From positions 186,001 through 250,000 of the forward strand of contig NZ_JAAGLY010000010.1 in NCBI RefSeq assembly GCF_010548375.1: a stretch of DNA of 64,000 bases, written 5' to 3'. Below are positions 16,897-26,855 of the stretch, piece by piece. Numbering within the stretch: position 1 is the stretch's first letter; each line of letters opens with the position of its first letter. The notes below the pieces were generated by a model that saw only the letters and a list, made by a program, of their open reading frames with translations, was not told the DNA's origin and searched no databases. A program made the position numbers and the translations under genes. Origin of the DNA: Streptomyces sp. SID13726 (lineage in GTDB: Bacteria > Actinomycetota > Actinomycetes > Streptomycetales > Streptomycetaceae).

Positions 16897-16926
16897 ACGT
16901 TAGGCAGGCCTAATCAACGCTTGCAA
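16897..16926 (-). promoter_or_regulatory. Iron-box promoter, orphaned by the IS
   Basis: Reading the minus strand: -35 TTGCAA (16926-16921), an 18-bp spacer, -10 TAACGT (16902-16897). An operator-like repeat TTAGGC-N2-GCCTAA lies at 16900-16913 across the -10. Its arms resemble the half-sites of the DmdR/IdeR iron box (TTAGG...CCTAA). It points toward doxX, now about 1.3 kb away because of the insertion sequence. The match is to the half-sites, not to the full 19-bp consensus. Confidence 0.5.
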
Positions 16927-18970
16927 GTTCAACATTCGGCCATGAGTTCGCCTCAGGTTTCCCCTCCGTCCCGGCGGTGGCCGCACGTAGAACCGCTCTC
17001 GCCACCGCGTCCGCGTCCGAAAGTGTGACCGAATCCACGCCCGGACGGGCGCCCGCCGCGGTCACCCAGTGCACGCCCTCCGTGGGCACCCCGAACGCGA
17101 ACCGCCTTGTGTGGGAACGTCCTTGACGGTCTATCAGGTGATACGGGCGCCGGCTGACGTCCAGTCCGCCGGTCTCGTGGCCGTCCACGGTGTGCGGTCG
17201 GCACTGGCCCGTCTTCAGCAGCCGGGCGAGCAGGTCGTCGGCAGTGCGGCGCAGGTCGGGCTCCGGGAGCCGGGCCTCGACGAGGGTGGTCACGCGTACG
17301 GCGGACCCCGGCACCTCGGGCGACCGCGCGAGCCAGCCCCCGTGCTCCTCGCGCACCTCCAGGCGGGGGCCCAGCACCTCGACCACGCCCGCCTCGACCA
17401 GCGCGGCCAGCTCCTCGATCCGGCGGCGGGGCGGGCCGATGGAGAGGAAGGCGTTGAGCGGGGTGTACCAGCGGTCCAGGTGGTCCCGGCGGGAGGGGCC
17501 CGCGAGGCCGCCGTGGTCGACGATCCGCCGCAGTTCGTTGCGCAGGTCGCGCAGCACGTCGAGGGCGGCCTTCAGCGGGCCGTCGACATTGCCGCGGGCG
17601 GCCTCGGCGGCGTCCTGCCGGAGATGGCCGAGCAGCCAGGTCCGCCAGCCGTCCGGGTCCGTGAAGACCTGTCCGGCGTACGGCCGTGAAATCCGGTCCC
17701 AGGACCAGCGGTCGGCGTGCGGGACGCCGAACTCGTCCAGTACGGCGGCCTCTTCGGGACCGCGGTGGTCCGCGGCGAGGAAGCGGTCCCGGAACTCCCC
17801 TTTCCTCACCAGGGCTTGGTAGTAGACCGTCTCCACCTCCTTCGCCACCAGCGGCCATATCTCCGTCAGGAAGTCGGGGGCCTCGCCGGAGTCGGCGCGT
17901 TTGCGGAAGCGGGCGATGGTCTCCTCGGTGAGGACGAGGGGGAGGTGGCGGCCGTAGGGCCCCTTGGTGTTGTCGCCGCGCGCCTGGTACGGCACGCCAC
18001 GGCGTGAACCGGCGTACAGGCGCGGCTCGTTGCCCGAGGGGAGGTAGCGCGGGGCGCCGGTGGACGAGCGGACGAAACGGCCGCCGCGGCCGGTCGTGAG
18101 CAGGGCCATGTGGTCGAAGAAGTTCAGGCCGAGGCCGCGCAGGAGCACCGGCTCGGCAGGGCGGACGCGGGACAGGTCCACGTCGGCGGGGTTGGCGGGC
18201 GGGACGTGCAGCAGGCCGTGCCGCTCGGCGTGGGCGCCGTGCCGCCGCTGCGCCGCGTCGGCGACGACCGGCAGATGCCCCTGGGCGAGCACCACGGCGG
18301 ACAGGCCGCCCAGCACGCTCCCGTCGTCCAGCGTCAACTCCTGCCGTCCGTCGGGCCGTTCGTCGAGCCGTACGGCCCGCGCGGGGTGCGTCCGAACCGC
18401 CACCGTCCCGGGCGCCTCCGACACGACCCGAGCGAACACCCACTCCAGGTAGCGCCCGTACCGGGCCCGCGTCGGATAGTCGTCAGGCCCCAGCCGCCCC
18501 TCGCACCCCAGCCGCCCCTCCGGCTCCCCGCGCGCCCACTCCCACAGGCTCGGCCCCGGCCGTACCGGTCCCGAGCAGTCCACGCTGTCGTCCGTGAACA
18601 GGGTCACCTGGGAGGCCACCGTGTTCATCAGCAGGTCGGGGGACTGGGCGGGGCGCCACACGCGGCCGGGGCCCGGTGGGGACGGATCGACGACATGGAC
18701 CGTCAAGTGGGTGCCGGGCGGGAGGAGTTCGGGGGCGGAGGCGCAGAGGCGTTCCAGGACGCTGGTGCCGCGGGGACCGGCGCCGACCAGGGCGACGGAG
18801 ACGGGCACGGGGTCCGGAGTCGGTGCGGGCAAGGGGAGGACTCCCGGGCGTGTGGGGCGCGTGGCGGAGCCGTGGAGCTTCGCCGGAAGCGGACGGTCCG
18901 CCTCATCATGCCGTCGGGAGCAGGGGGTGCCGGGGCCGGGGCGCGGGGCTGTGGGATGCGTCACGAGCAT
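16910..18970 (-). CDS. FAD/NAD(P)-binding protein
   Basis: About 686 residues. The dinucleotide-binding motif VALVGAGPRGTSVLERL lies near residue 55, followed by a long region of the NAD_binding_9/FAD-NAD(P)-binding type (DLLMNTVASQVTLFTDDS, GLGLNFFDHMALLTTGRGG). It probably oxidises or hydroxylates an unknown small molecule. The start is uncertain: ATG at 18970, TTG at 18991, or an internal GTG just before VSVALVG, where homologues begin. The last 20 residues look non-conserved and the stop TAG lies inside the iron-box element, so the 3' end may have been changed by nearby rearrangement. Confidence 0.75.
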   Translation of the reverse strand: MLVTHPTAPRPGPGTPCSRRHDEADRPLPAKLHGSATRPTRPGVLPLPAPTPDPVPVSVALVGAGPRGTSVLERLCASAPELLPPGTHLTVHVVDPSPPGPGRVWRPAQSPDLLMNTVASQVTLFTDDSVDCSGPVRPGPSLWEWARGEPEGRLGCEGRLGPDDYPTRARYGRYLEWVFARVVSEAPGTVAVRTHPARAVRLDERPDGRQELTLDDGSVLGGLSAVVLAQGHLPVVADAAQRRHGAHAERHGLLHVPPANPADVDLSRVRPAEPVLLRGLGLNFFDHMALLTTGRGGRFVRSSTGAPRYLPSGNEPRLYAGSRRGVPYQARGDNTKGPYGRHLPLVLTEETIARFRKRADSGEAPDFLTEIWPLVAKEVETVYYQALVRKGEFRDRFLAADHRGPEEAAVLDEFGVPHADRWSWDRISRPYAGQVFTDPDGWRTWLLGHLRQDAAEAARGNVDGPLKAALDVLRDLRNELRRIVDHGGLAGPSRRDHLDRWYTPLNAFLSIGPPRRRIEELAALVEAGVVEVLGPRLEVREEHGGWLARSPEVPGSAVRVTTLVEARLPEPDLRRTADDLLARLLKTGQCRPHTVDGHETGGLDVSRRPYHLIDRQGRSHTRRFAFGVPTEGVHWVTAAGARPGVDSVTLSDADAVARAVLRAATAGTEGKPEANSWPNVELASVD

Positions 18971-19009
18971 CCCGTGCCACGGGCACAGCAAAGGGCCGGA
19001 ACAGGTCGA

Positions 19010-20677
<1,668 letters not shown>

Positions 20678-20685
20678 GTGATCCT

Positions 20686-20720
20686 CCTCCGTCGCCCCGT
20701 ACGGTACGGAACGACGGAGG
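20686..20720 (-). promoter_or_regulatory. Hairpin covering the PhoD ribosome binding site
   Basis: Arms CCTCCGTCG (20686-20694) and CGACGGAGG (20712-20720) enclose a smaller palindrome CCGTAC-G-GTACGG. In the minus-strand mRNA the 3' arm ends in CGACGGAGG, which holds part of the GGAGGAT used by the PhoD gene, so pairing would block ribosome access. It could also end transcription of the upstream nuclease gene. Confidence 0.55.
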
Positions 20721-20748
20721 TCCGCGGGGAGGTTCCGTTACTGAATCG

Positions 20749-21393
20749 TCAGCAGTTGGCGAGGTAGCCGGTGAGGGCGCTCTTCTCCGCCGAGTCGACC
20801 GAGAGGTCGTAGTAGTACTTCACCTGGACCCAGGCGCGCACGTAGGTGCAGCGGTACGAGGTGAGGGACGGCATCCAGGTCGCCGGGTCCTGATCGCCCT
20901 TGGACTGGTTCACGTTGTCCGTGACGGCGAGGAGCTGCGGGCGGGTGACGTCGTTGGCGAAGGCCTGGCGCTGGGCGGTGGTCCAGGCGCTGGCGCCGGA
21001 GTCCCAGGCCTCGGCGAGCGGGACCAGGTGGTCGATGTCCACGTCGGAGGCGGCGGTCCAGGTGGCGCCGTCGTACGGGGAGTACCAGCTGCCGCTGGTC
21101 GCGGTGCAGGCGGAGTTGGTGACGACGTTCGAGCCGTCGCGCTTGAGGATGTACTCACGGGTGTTGCAGGTGCCGCTGATCGTGATCCACGTCGGGAACA
21201 GGTCGCGGTCGTAGCCGGTGCGGCTCTCCGTCGCCACGGTGAGCTGCGAGAGGTAGCTGCGGGCGGTGGCCGCGCTGACCGGGGTGGGGAGGGCGGCGGA
21301 GGCGGACGGGCCGTTGAGGACGGCGACGGAGGCTATGAGGGCGGTCAGTGCACCGAGTATGCTGAGCCGTCGACGCGCGTAGAACTTCGACAT
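20749..21393 (-). CDS. Secreted HNH-family nuclease (DUF1524)
   Basis: A 214-residue secreted nuclease. A basic signal peptide ends after SASA near residue 33. The DUF1524/HNH core is DVDIDHLVPLAEAWDSGA, near residue 118, with N and K residues following in VTRPQLLAVTDNVNQSKGDQDP. Four cysteines probably form two disulphide bonds. These proteins degrade external DNA for nutrition. AAGGGAG precedes the ATG at 21393. The gene diverges from the Mn-riboswitch operon. Confidence 0.87.
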   Translation of the reverse strand: MSKFYARRRLSILGALTALIASVAVLNGPSASAALPTPVSAATARSYLSQLTVATESRTGYDRDLFPTWITISGTCNTREYILKRDGSNVVTNSACTATSGSWYSPYDGATWTAASDVDIDHLVPLAEAWDSGASAWTTAQRQAFANDVTRPQLLAVTDNVNQSKGDQDPATWMPSLTSYRCTYVRAWVQVKYYYDLSVDSAEKSALTGYLANC

Positions 21394-21547
21394 GCGAACT
21401 CCCTTGCGGGGTGGGGGTGTTGGAGCGCGGGCGAAGGAATGCTCGCCGCGCCGTGTTGCCGGGAGGTGTGCGCCCGGTAAGAAGTTAGTGACGCGTACAT
21501 GACACGACAAGGTTTATCGCGAAACGATCACGTAGACTGGTCGGAGT

Positions 21548-21725
21548 TGAAGGGGAGTAGCTCTTCGCCGGACCGTCGACATACTGCTCAGCTCGTCTGA
21601 GCCGGCGCCCGGAGGCGGACCCGCGTGACGGGGGTCGGCCAGCGAGACCTTCGGCAAGCAGTGCACGCCCGTGCCACCCCTAGCTCGGGTGCCGTGTGTG
21701 CTGCCGTGCCGAGGTGTCTTCGTGT
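21548..21725 (+). ncRNA. yybP-ykoY (Mn2+) riboswitch
   Basis: The 5' signature AAGGGGAGTAGC (21550-21561) and the later GCGAGACC element (21642-21649) match the conserved parts of this riboswitch class, and a GDT1-type transporter gene follows. After it, ACCTTCGGCA can pair with TGCCGAGGT near 21705-21715, giving a probable expression-platform hairpin. By family knowledge the aptamer binds Mn2+ and turns on export genes. Boundaries are approximate. Confidence 0.8.
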
Positions 21726-21770
21726 GAGGTGCAGCACTCTCGGTGGGGCAGCCCGACCGATTGAGGACCC

Positions 21771-22352
21771 TTGATCAGCTTCACCGTGACGGCCGTCGTG
21801 TTCGGCGTCGTCTTCCTCGCCGAACTGCCCGACAAGACCGCGCTCGCCGGCCTCGTCCTCGGCACCCGCTACCGCGCGTCCTACGTCTTCGCGGGCGTCG
21901 CCGCCGCCTTCGCCCTCCATGTGGCGCTCGCCGTCGCGGCCGGCAGCGTGCTGACCCTGCTGCCCCAGCAGATCGTCCAGGCGCTCACCGGTGTGCTCTT
22001 CCTCGGCGGCGCGGCCGTCCTGCTCCTGAAGAAGGACGACGGCGACGAGGAGATCCGCAAGCCCGAGGACCAGTCCTTCTGGAAGGTCGCCGGGGCCGGG
22101 TTCATGCTCATCCTGGTCGCCGAGTTCGGGGACCTCACCCAGATCATGACGGCCAACCTCGCGGCCCGTTACGACGATCCGCTCTCCGTCGGCCTCGGCG
22201 CGGTGCTCGCGCTGTGGGCGGTCGCCGGACTCGGCATCGTCGGCGGAAAGGCCCTGATGAAGCGGGTCCCGCTCAATCTCATCACCAAGGTCGCCGCCCT
22301 GCTGATGCTCGCCCTCGGACTGTGGAGCCTCTGGGAGGCCGTGGCCGGCTGA
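21771..22352 (+). CDS. TMEM165/GDT1-family cation exporter
   Basis: A 193-residue membrane protein with six helices. It carries the two family motifs, FLAELPDKTAL near residue 18 and VAEFGDLTQIM near residue 116, which form the cation path. Relatives (MneA, GDT1, TMEM165) move Mn2+ or Ca2+ against protons. The upstream Mn2+ riboswitch supports manganese export. The start is TTG at 21771, preceded by TGAGGA; the low-efficiency codon fits tight control. Confidence 0.88.
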   Translation: MISFTVTAVVFGVVFLAELPDKTALAGLVLGTRYRASYVFAGVAAAFALHVALAVAAGSVLTLLPQQIVQALTGVLFLGGAAVLLLKKDDGDEEIRKPEDQSFWKVAGAGFMLILVAEFGDLTQIMTANLAARYDDPLSVGLGAVLALWAVAGLGIVGGKALMKRVPLNLITKVAALLMLALGLWSLWEAVAG

Positions 22353-22510
22353 GCTGAACGGTGAGTGAACTGTTCCGGGCGGATCCCGGGGGCGGTGGCG
22401 GAAACCCGTCCCGGTTTTGTACCGTAGAGAAACAAAGTGGCTCCCGCCCGTTCTCCCTGACCGGCGGGCGGGGCCGCCTTGTCTCTTCCGTCCCGCCCTT
22501 GGAGTTGCCG

Positions 22511-23170
22511 ATGCCGGCCCCCACCGTGCTCACCGCCCGCGCCCTCCTGCTCGACATGGACGGCACCCTCGTCAACTCCGACGCCGTCGTGGAGCGCATC
22601 TGGCGCGGCTGGGCCGAGCGGCACGGCCTCGACCCCGACGAGGTCATGAAGGTCGCCCACGGCCGCCAGGGGCACGCCACGATGGCCGCCCTGCTCCCCG
22701 ACCGCCCCGTGGAGCAGAACCTCGCCGACAACACCCGCATGCTCGCCGAGGAGACCGCCGACACGGACGGCGTCGTCGAGATCCCCGGCGCCGCGGCCTT
22801 CCTCGCCTCCCTGCACGGACTGCCCCACGCCCTGGTGACCTCCGCCGACGTCCCGCTCGCCACGGCCCGCATGGCGGCCGCCGGCCTCTCGCTCCCCGAG
22901 ATCCGCATCACGGCGGAGTCGGTGGGCGCGAGCAAGCCGGACCCGGAAGGCTTCCTTAAGGGCGCGGCGGAACTGGGCGTGGCACCGGCCGACTGCGTGG
23001 TCTTCGAGGACTCGGGCGCGGGGATCGCGGCCGGAAAGGCGGCGGGGATGCGCGTGGTCGGCATCGGCCCGCGGGCGGGCTTCCACGGCCCGGACGTGAC
23101 CGTGCGCGACCTGACCCAGGTGAAGGTGGAAGCCGGAGCGGACGGCACGATCCGGCTCCACGTGGGGTAA
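22511..23170 (+). CDS. HAD-IA phosphatase (sugar-phosphatase like)
   Basis: A 219-residue phosphatase. Motif I is LLLDMDGTLVNSD (residues 12-24), the cap helices follow, motif II is ALVTSADV near residue 113, the conserved Lys is in VGASKPDPEGFL near residue 143, and motif IV is VFEDSGAGIAAGKAAGM near residue 165. This is the YfbT/HxpB or glycerol-phosphatase pattern. GGAG at 22501 gives the ribosome binding site. The upstream 158 bp carries an A/T-richer stretch near 22425-22440 that may be a promoter. Confidence 0.88.
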   Translation: MPAPTVLTARALLLDMDGTLVNSDAVVERIWRGWAERHGLDPDEVMKVAHGRQGHATMAALLPDRPVEQNLADNTRMLAEETADTDGVVEIPGAAAFLASLHGLPHALVTSADVPLATARMAAAGLSLPEIRITAESVGASKPDPEGFLKGAAELGVAPADCVVFEDSGAGIAAGKAAGMRVVGIGPRAGFHGPDVTVRDLTQVKVEAGADGTIRLHVG

Positions 23171-23223
23171 GTGCCTTCAGCGCCGCGGGGAGCGGTGCGA
23201 CAACCCTTTACGGGTCCCGCACC

Positions 23224-24174
23224 CTACGGCTCCGTCGTCTCGGACTCCAGCCGCTCCCGGGTCACCAGGTCGTACACCCCGTACTCCGCCGGCTGAATCC
23301 CCCGAGCCCACTGGTACCGGCTCACCGCGTCCTCGACACCCTCGTTGTAGTGCCCGCTCGCCTTGCGCGTGTACAGCTGCGGCTGAGTGACCTGGGCGAG
23401 CCGCAGCTCCAGCTCCACGACCTCGGGCCCCTCCGACCCCCGCCGAAGAGCCGGCGGTACGGCCTCCCGCTCCGCGTCGGACTGGCTGGCCGGACCCTCC
23501 GTCGCGCTGGACGCCGTAGGAGTCACGGAGGGCTCGGCCGACAGGGACGGCGTGGGCGAGGCGCCGGACGGGGATGGGGACGGCGAGCCCGACGGACCGG
23601 CGCTCCCGGCCGCCGACGGCGACGCGGAGGACGGTGACACGGGCGCCGACGGCACCACGGCCGTGGACGGGGAAGCCGAGGCAGCGGTCGTGGTCATGTC
23701 CGGCACCGCGGGCCGCAGATCCCCCGGCCCGGCGGAGTCCCGGGACGGCGGCTCGTAGGCGAACAGCCCACTGGCGAACCCGGCCGCCGCGACCACGGCG
23801 ACGACGGCTCCGGCGGTGGCGGCGAGGAGCAGCCCGCGCCGCCGAGGACGCTTCTCGCCGGAGAGGGGTGCTGCTTCCGTGTCGAACGGGCTCGGATCGA
23901 CGGAAGCGGGCGGAGCGGGGACGGCACGCAAAGGCATGGTGGCGTCGGAGACGACGGGCACCACGTCCGTGGCCGCGGGCGCGGAGTTCTCGCCCTCCAG
24001 CTCCACATAGGGCCGTATACGCAGCGGATCGAAGTCCTCCGCCGCGGCCGCCTCCGCCGTACGCGCTTCCCGCAGCGCGTCCGACGCGCGCTGTGTGCAC
24101 CCGCAGGACGGGGTGTTGTCGGCGCCTCTGGGTGCCCCGCACTCCGGGCACTGATGGCCGTTCGTATCCGCCAT
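23224..24174 (-). CDS. Membrane protein with peptidoglycan-binding C-terminus
   Basis: A 316-residue protein. Residues 9-26 form a zinc-ribbon-like knuckle (CPEC and CGC). A single transmembrane helix follows a basic GEKRPRRRG stretch near residue 105. Next comes an 85-residue Ser/Pro/Ala linker. The C-terminal 80 residues (RGSEGPEVVELELRLAQV, EDAVSRYQWARGI) are a peptidoglycan-binding type-1 repeat. It would hold the cell wall from the membrane with a cytosolic zinc end. GAGGGAC precedes the ATG at 24174. It diverges from the drug exporter. Confidence 0.8.
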   Translation of the reverse strand: MADTNGHQCPECGAPRGADNTPSCGCTQRASDALREARTAEAAAAEDFDPLRIRPYVELEGENSAPAATDVVPVVSDATMPLRAVPAPPASVDPSPFDTEAAPLSGEKRPRRRGLLLAATAGAVVAVVAAAGFASGLFAYEPPSRDSAGPGDLRPAVPDMTTTAASASPSTAVVPSAPVSPSSASPSAAGSAGPSGSPSPSPSGASPTPSLSAEPSVTPTASSATEGPASQSDAEREAVPPALRRGSEGPEVVELELRLAQVTQPQLYTRKASGHYNEGVEDAVSRYQWARGIQPAEYGVYDLVTRERLESETTEP

Positions 24175-24334
24175 GTGTTCGTCCCTCCCCTCGCAAACCC
24201 CAGAGATTATGCAGAACCCCTTCACAGGCATGGTGAGGAAGCCCCCGGAATACCGGCTTCCAATGGGACTCGACAGGCCATAAACGGTCACACCGACCAC
24301 GATGGAAAGGTAACGAGAGCCCCGGGAGGTCTTC

Positions 24335-26377
24335 ATGACCGCGGATGCGCACGGTATGACGGGGAATGTGCGAGACACGCGAGATCCACAGGTGTCCGGC
24401 AACGTCCTCGTCTCGATCGGGGCCCTGCTGCTCGGGATGCTGCTGGCCGCGCTCGACCAGACGATCGTGTCCACCGCGCTGCCCACCATCGTGAGCGACC
24501 TCGGCGGCATGGAGCACCTGTCCTGGGTGGTCACCGCGTACCTCCTGGCCTCCACAGCGGCCACACCGCTGTGGGGCAAGCTCGGCGACCAGTACGGACG
24601 GAAGCGGCTGTTCCAGACCGCGATCGTCATCTTCCTGATCGGGTCGGCGTTGTGCGGAATGGCCCAGGACATGACCCAGTTGATCGCCTTCCGGGCTCTC
24701 CAGGGCCTGGGCGGCGGCGGGTTGATGGTGCTGTCGATGGCGATCGTCGGCGACCTCGTGCCACCCCGTGAACGCGGGCGCTACCAGGGCCTGTTCGGCG
24801 CGGTCTTCGGCGCGACGAGCGTGCTCGGTCCTTTGCTGGGCGGGCTGTTCACCGAGCATCTGAGCTGGCGGTGGGTGTTCTACGTCAACCTGCCGGTGGG
24901 CGCGGTCGCGTTGGCCGTGATCGCCGTGGTGCTGCGGATTCCGCGCAAGTCGAAGAAGCATGTCATCGACTACCTGGGAACGTTCCTCATCGCCGCGGTG
25001 GCCACCTGCCTGGTCCTCGTGGCATCACTGGGCGGCACGACATGGGGATGGGATTCGCCCCAGATCATCGGACTGTCTCTGCTGGGAGTATTGCTGGCGG
25101 TCGGGTTCGTGTGGGCCGAACGCCGGGCCGCCGAACCGGTGTTGCCCTTGAAACTGTTCCGGGTGCGGACCTTCGCGCTGTCCGCCGTGATCAGTTTCAT
25201 CGTCGGTTTCGCGATGTTCGGCGCGATGACCTACCTCCCGACCTTCCTCCAGGTGGTGCAGGGCGTCTCACCGACGATGTCCGGCGTCCACATGCTGCCG
25301 ATGGTGTTCGGACTGCTCCTCTCCTCGACGGTGTCCGGGCAGATCGTGAGCCGCACCGGGCGGTGGAAGGTCTTCCCGGTGGCGGGGACCGGGGTGACGA
25401 CACTCGGCCTGCTGTTGCTGCACCGGCTCGACGAGAACAGTTCCACGTGGGTGATGAGCGCGTACTTCCTGGTCTTCGGGCTGGGACTCGGCCTGGTCAT
25501 GCAGGTGCTGGTGCTGATCGTCCAGAACGCCGTGTCGTACGAGGACCTCGGCGTGGCCACGTCCGGCGCGACCTTCTTCCGTTCCATCGGGGCGTCGTTC
25601 GGAGTGGCCATCTTCGGAACGGTCTTCGCCAACCGGCTCGGGGACAAGCTCGCGGAGGCACTGCGCGGCACCCAACTCCCGCCCGGCGTCTCGGTGTCCG
25701 GCATCGAGTCGGACTCCCGGGCACTGACGGAACTCCCCGCCGCCCTGCGCCCCGCGGCGCTGCACGCCTACGCCTCCTCCATCACCGACGTCTTCCTCTA
25801 CGCCGCTCCCGTCGCGTTCCTCGGCTTCGTGCTGGCGTGGTTCCTCAAGGAGGACCGTCTGCGGGGTTCCGTCATGGCCCCCGACGTCACCGAGACCCTC
25901 GCCTCCAACCCCGTCGAGCGGTCGTCCTACGACGAGGTGTGCCGGGCGCTGTCCCTGCTGGGCACCCGGGAAGGACGGCGGGAGGTCTACGAGAAGATCA
26001 CCCTCCGCGCGGGGTACGACCTGCTGCCGGCGGCGAGCTGGCTCGTACTGCGCATGCGCAAGTTCGGCTGGGTGGAGCCCGCGCTGCTCGCCGAGCGCAC
26101 GTCGGTCCCGGTCACCGTGATCATCGAAGGTGCCCGACAACTAGAGGAACGCGGCCTCGCCGAACGCACCGGCCTCGAACTCCTCCTCACCGCCCGCGGC
26201 CGAGAAGTCGCCACAGACCTCGCTTCGGCCCGGGAAGCGTCTCTGGCCGAGCTGTTGGGGGACTGGTGGGGTCCGGATCGACCTACCGATCTGACGGATC
26301 TGGTACGCGAGCTGAACGACGAGCTGTGCGGGTCTGATCGGGAGCGGCCGGGTGGGGGGAGTGTGGCGCGGTTGTAG
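24335..26377 (+). CDS. DHA2-type MDR transporter with winged-helix-like tail
   Basis: A 680-residue protein. Residues 25-500 form a 14-helix DHA2 exporter (LAALDQTIVSTALPTIV, GDQYGRKRLFQ, GLGGGGLMVLSMAIVGD). About 150 residues follow as a soluble tail near residue 530. The tail has CRALSLLGTREGRREVYEKI and LVLRMRKFGWVEPALLAERTSVPVTVI, then a wing-like segment LEERGLAERTGLELLLTARGREVA, a MarR/winged-helix pattern. Similar tails exist in streptomycete MDR transporters; here it may sense drug or regulate folding. GGGAGG precedes the ATG. Confidence 0.85.
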   Translation: MTADAHGMTGNVRDTRDPQVSGNVLVSIGALLLGMLLAALDQTIVSTALPTIVSDLGGMEHLSWVVTAYLLASTAATPLWGKLGDQYGRKRLFQTAIVIFLIGSALCGMAQDMTQLIAFRALQGLGGGGLMVLSMAIVGDLVPPRERGRYQGLFGAVFGATSVLGPLLGGLFTEHLSWRWVFYVNLPVGAVALAVIAVVLRIPRKSKKHVIDYLGTFLIAAVATCLVLVASLGGTTWGWDSPQIIGLSLLGVLLAVGFVWAERRAAEPVLPLKLFRVRTFALSAVISFIVGFAMFGAMTYLPTFLQVVQGVSPTMSGVHMLPMVFGLLLSSTVSGQIVSRTGRWKVFPVAGTGVTTLGLLLLHRLDENSSTWVMSAYFLVFGLGLGLVMQVLVLIVQNAVSYEDLGVATSGATFFRSIGASFGVAIFGTVFANRLGDKLAEALRGTQLPPGVSVSGIESDSRALTELPAALRPAALHAYASSITDVFLYAAPVAFLGFVLAWFLKEDRLRGSVMAPDVTETLASNPVERSSYDEVCRALSLLGTREGRREVYEKITLRAGYDLLPAASWLVLRMRKFGWVEPALLAERTSVPVTVIIEGARQLEERGLAERTGLELLLTARGREVATDLASAREASLAELLGDWWGPDRPTDLTDLVRELNDELCGSDRERPGGGSVARL

Positions 26378-26411
26378 GGTGCCGGGTTCGGTTGTTTGGC
26401 GTGTGCGGGTG

Positions 26412-26445
26412 CGTCGTGGCTTGTCGCGCAGTTCCCCGCGCCCCT
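26412..26445 (-). repeat. Intergenic repeat, copy 2
   Basis: A 34-bp copy in reverse orientation (core GTTCCCCGCGCCCCT), identical to the copy at 32909-32942. It lies in the 478-bp gap between the MDR exporter and the next gene, which holds no gene. Confidence 0.85.
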
Positions 26446-26540
26446 GAGGAGTTGCAGCTGGCCTGCGCCGATACACGCTCCCCTCGACCGCGGCGCCCCA
26501 CGCGCGCCACCACGGGCCGCTGGTCGCCGACGGCGCGCAG

Positions 26541-26647
26541 GGGACGGGGTGGGGGGTGTCCGCCCGCAGCGGCCGGCGTCCATAACCGAGCACCTCTTTG
26601 AGTGACCGAGCCGCCGGACCGAGGACGGATACCCCCCACCCCGGCCC
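26541..26647. repeat. Inverted repeat between two intergenic-repeat copies
   Basis: Arms of about 25 bp at 26541-26566 and 26622-26647 (GGGGTGGGGGGT and ACCCCCCACCCC cores) with a few mismatches and a 55-bp centre. The pair lies inside the inverted copies at 26412 and 26717, forming a nested, cruciform-like block. Nothing else is visible in 26378-26855. Confidence 0.75.
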
Positions 26648-26716
26648 CGACCCCACCACCGGACCGAACGCGCTACAGCAGGCCCCACCGGGGCCGAGCG
26701 GGCCGCCGCAGGCCCC

Positions 26717-26738
26717 AGGGGCGCGGGGAACTGCGCAA
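26717..26738 (+). repeat. Intergenic repeat, copy 3 (partial)
   Basis: Forward copy with the core AGGGGCGCGGGGAACTGCGC; the far part diverges after it. It faces copy 2. Confidence 0.75.
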
Positions 26739-26855
26739 AACGCCCGCCCCCACCGAACCCGCAGACACAGACGCGTACTTGTCGGCATGGCCCGATTCTG
26801 GCGCACACACATGCGGAGGCGGTTTGAATAAATTGTTCAGGGCAACCCGGCAGAC

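Noticed and set aside
20749..21393. HNH nuclease as a prophage remnant
   Set aside because: It has a signal peptide and no phage genes around, so a secreted scavenging nuclease fits better.
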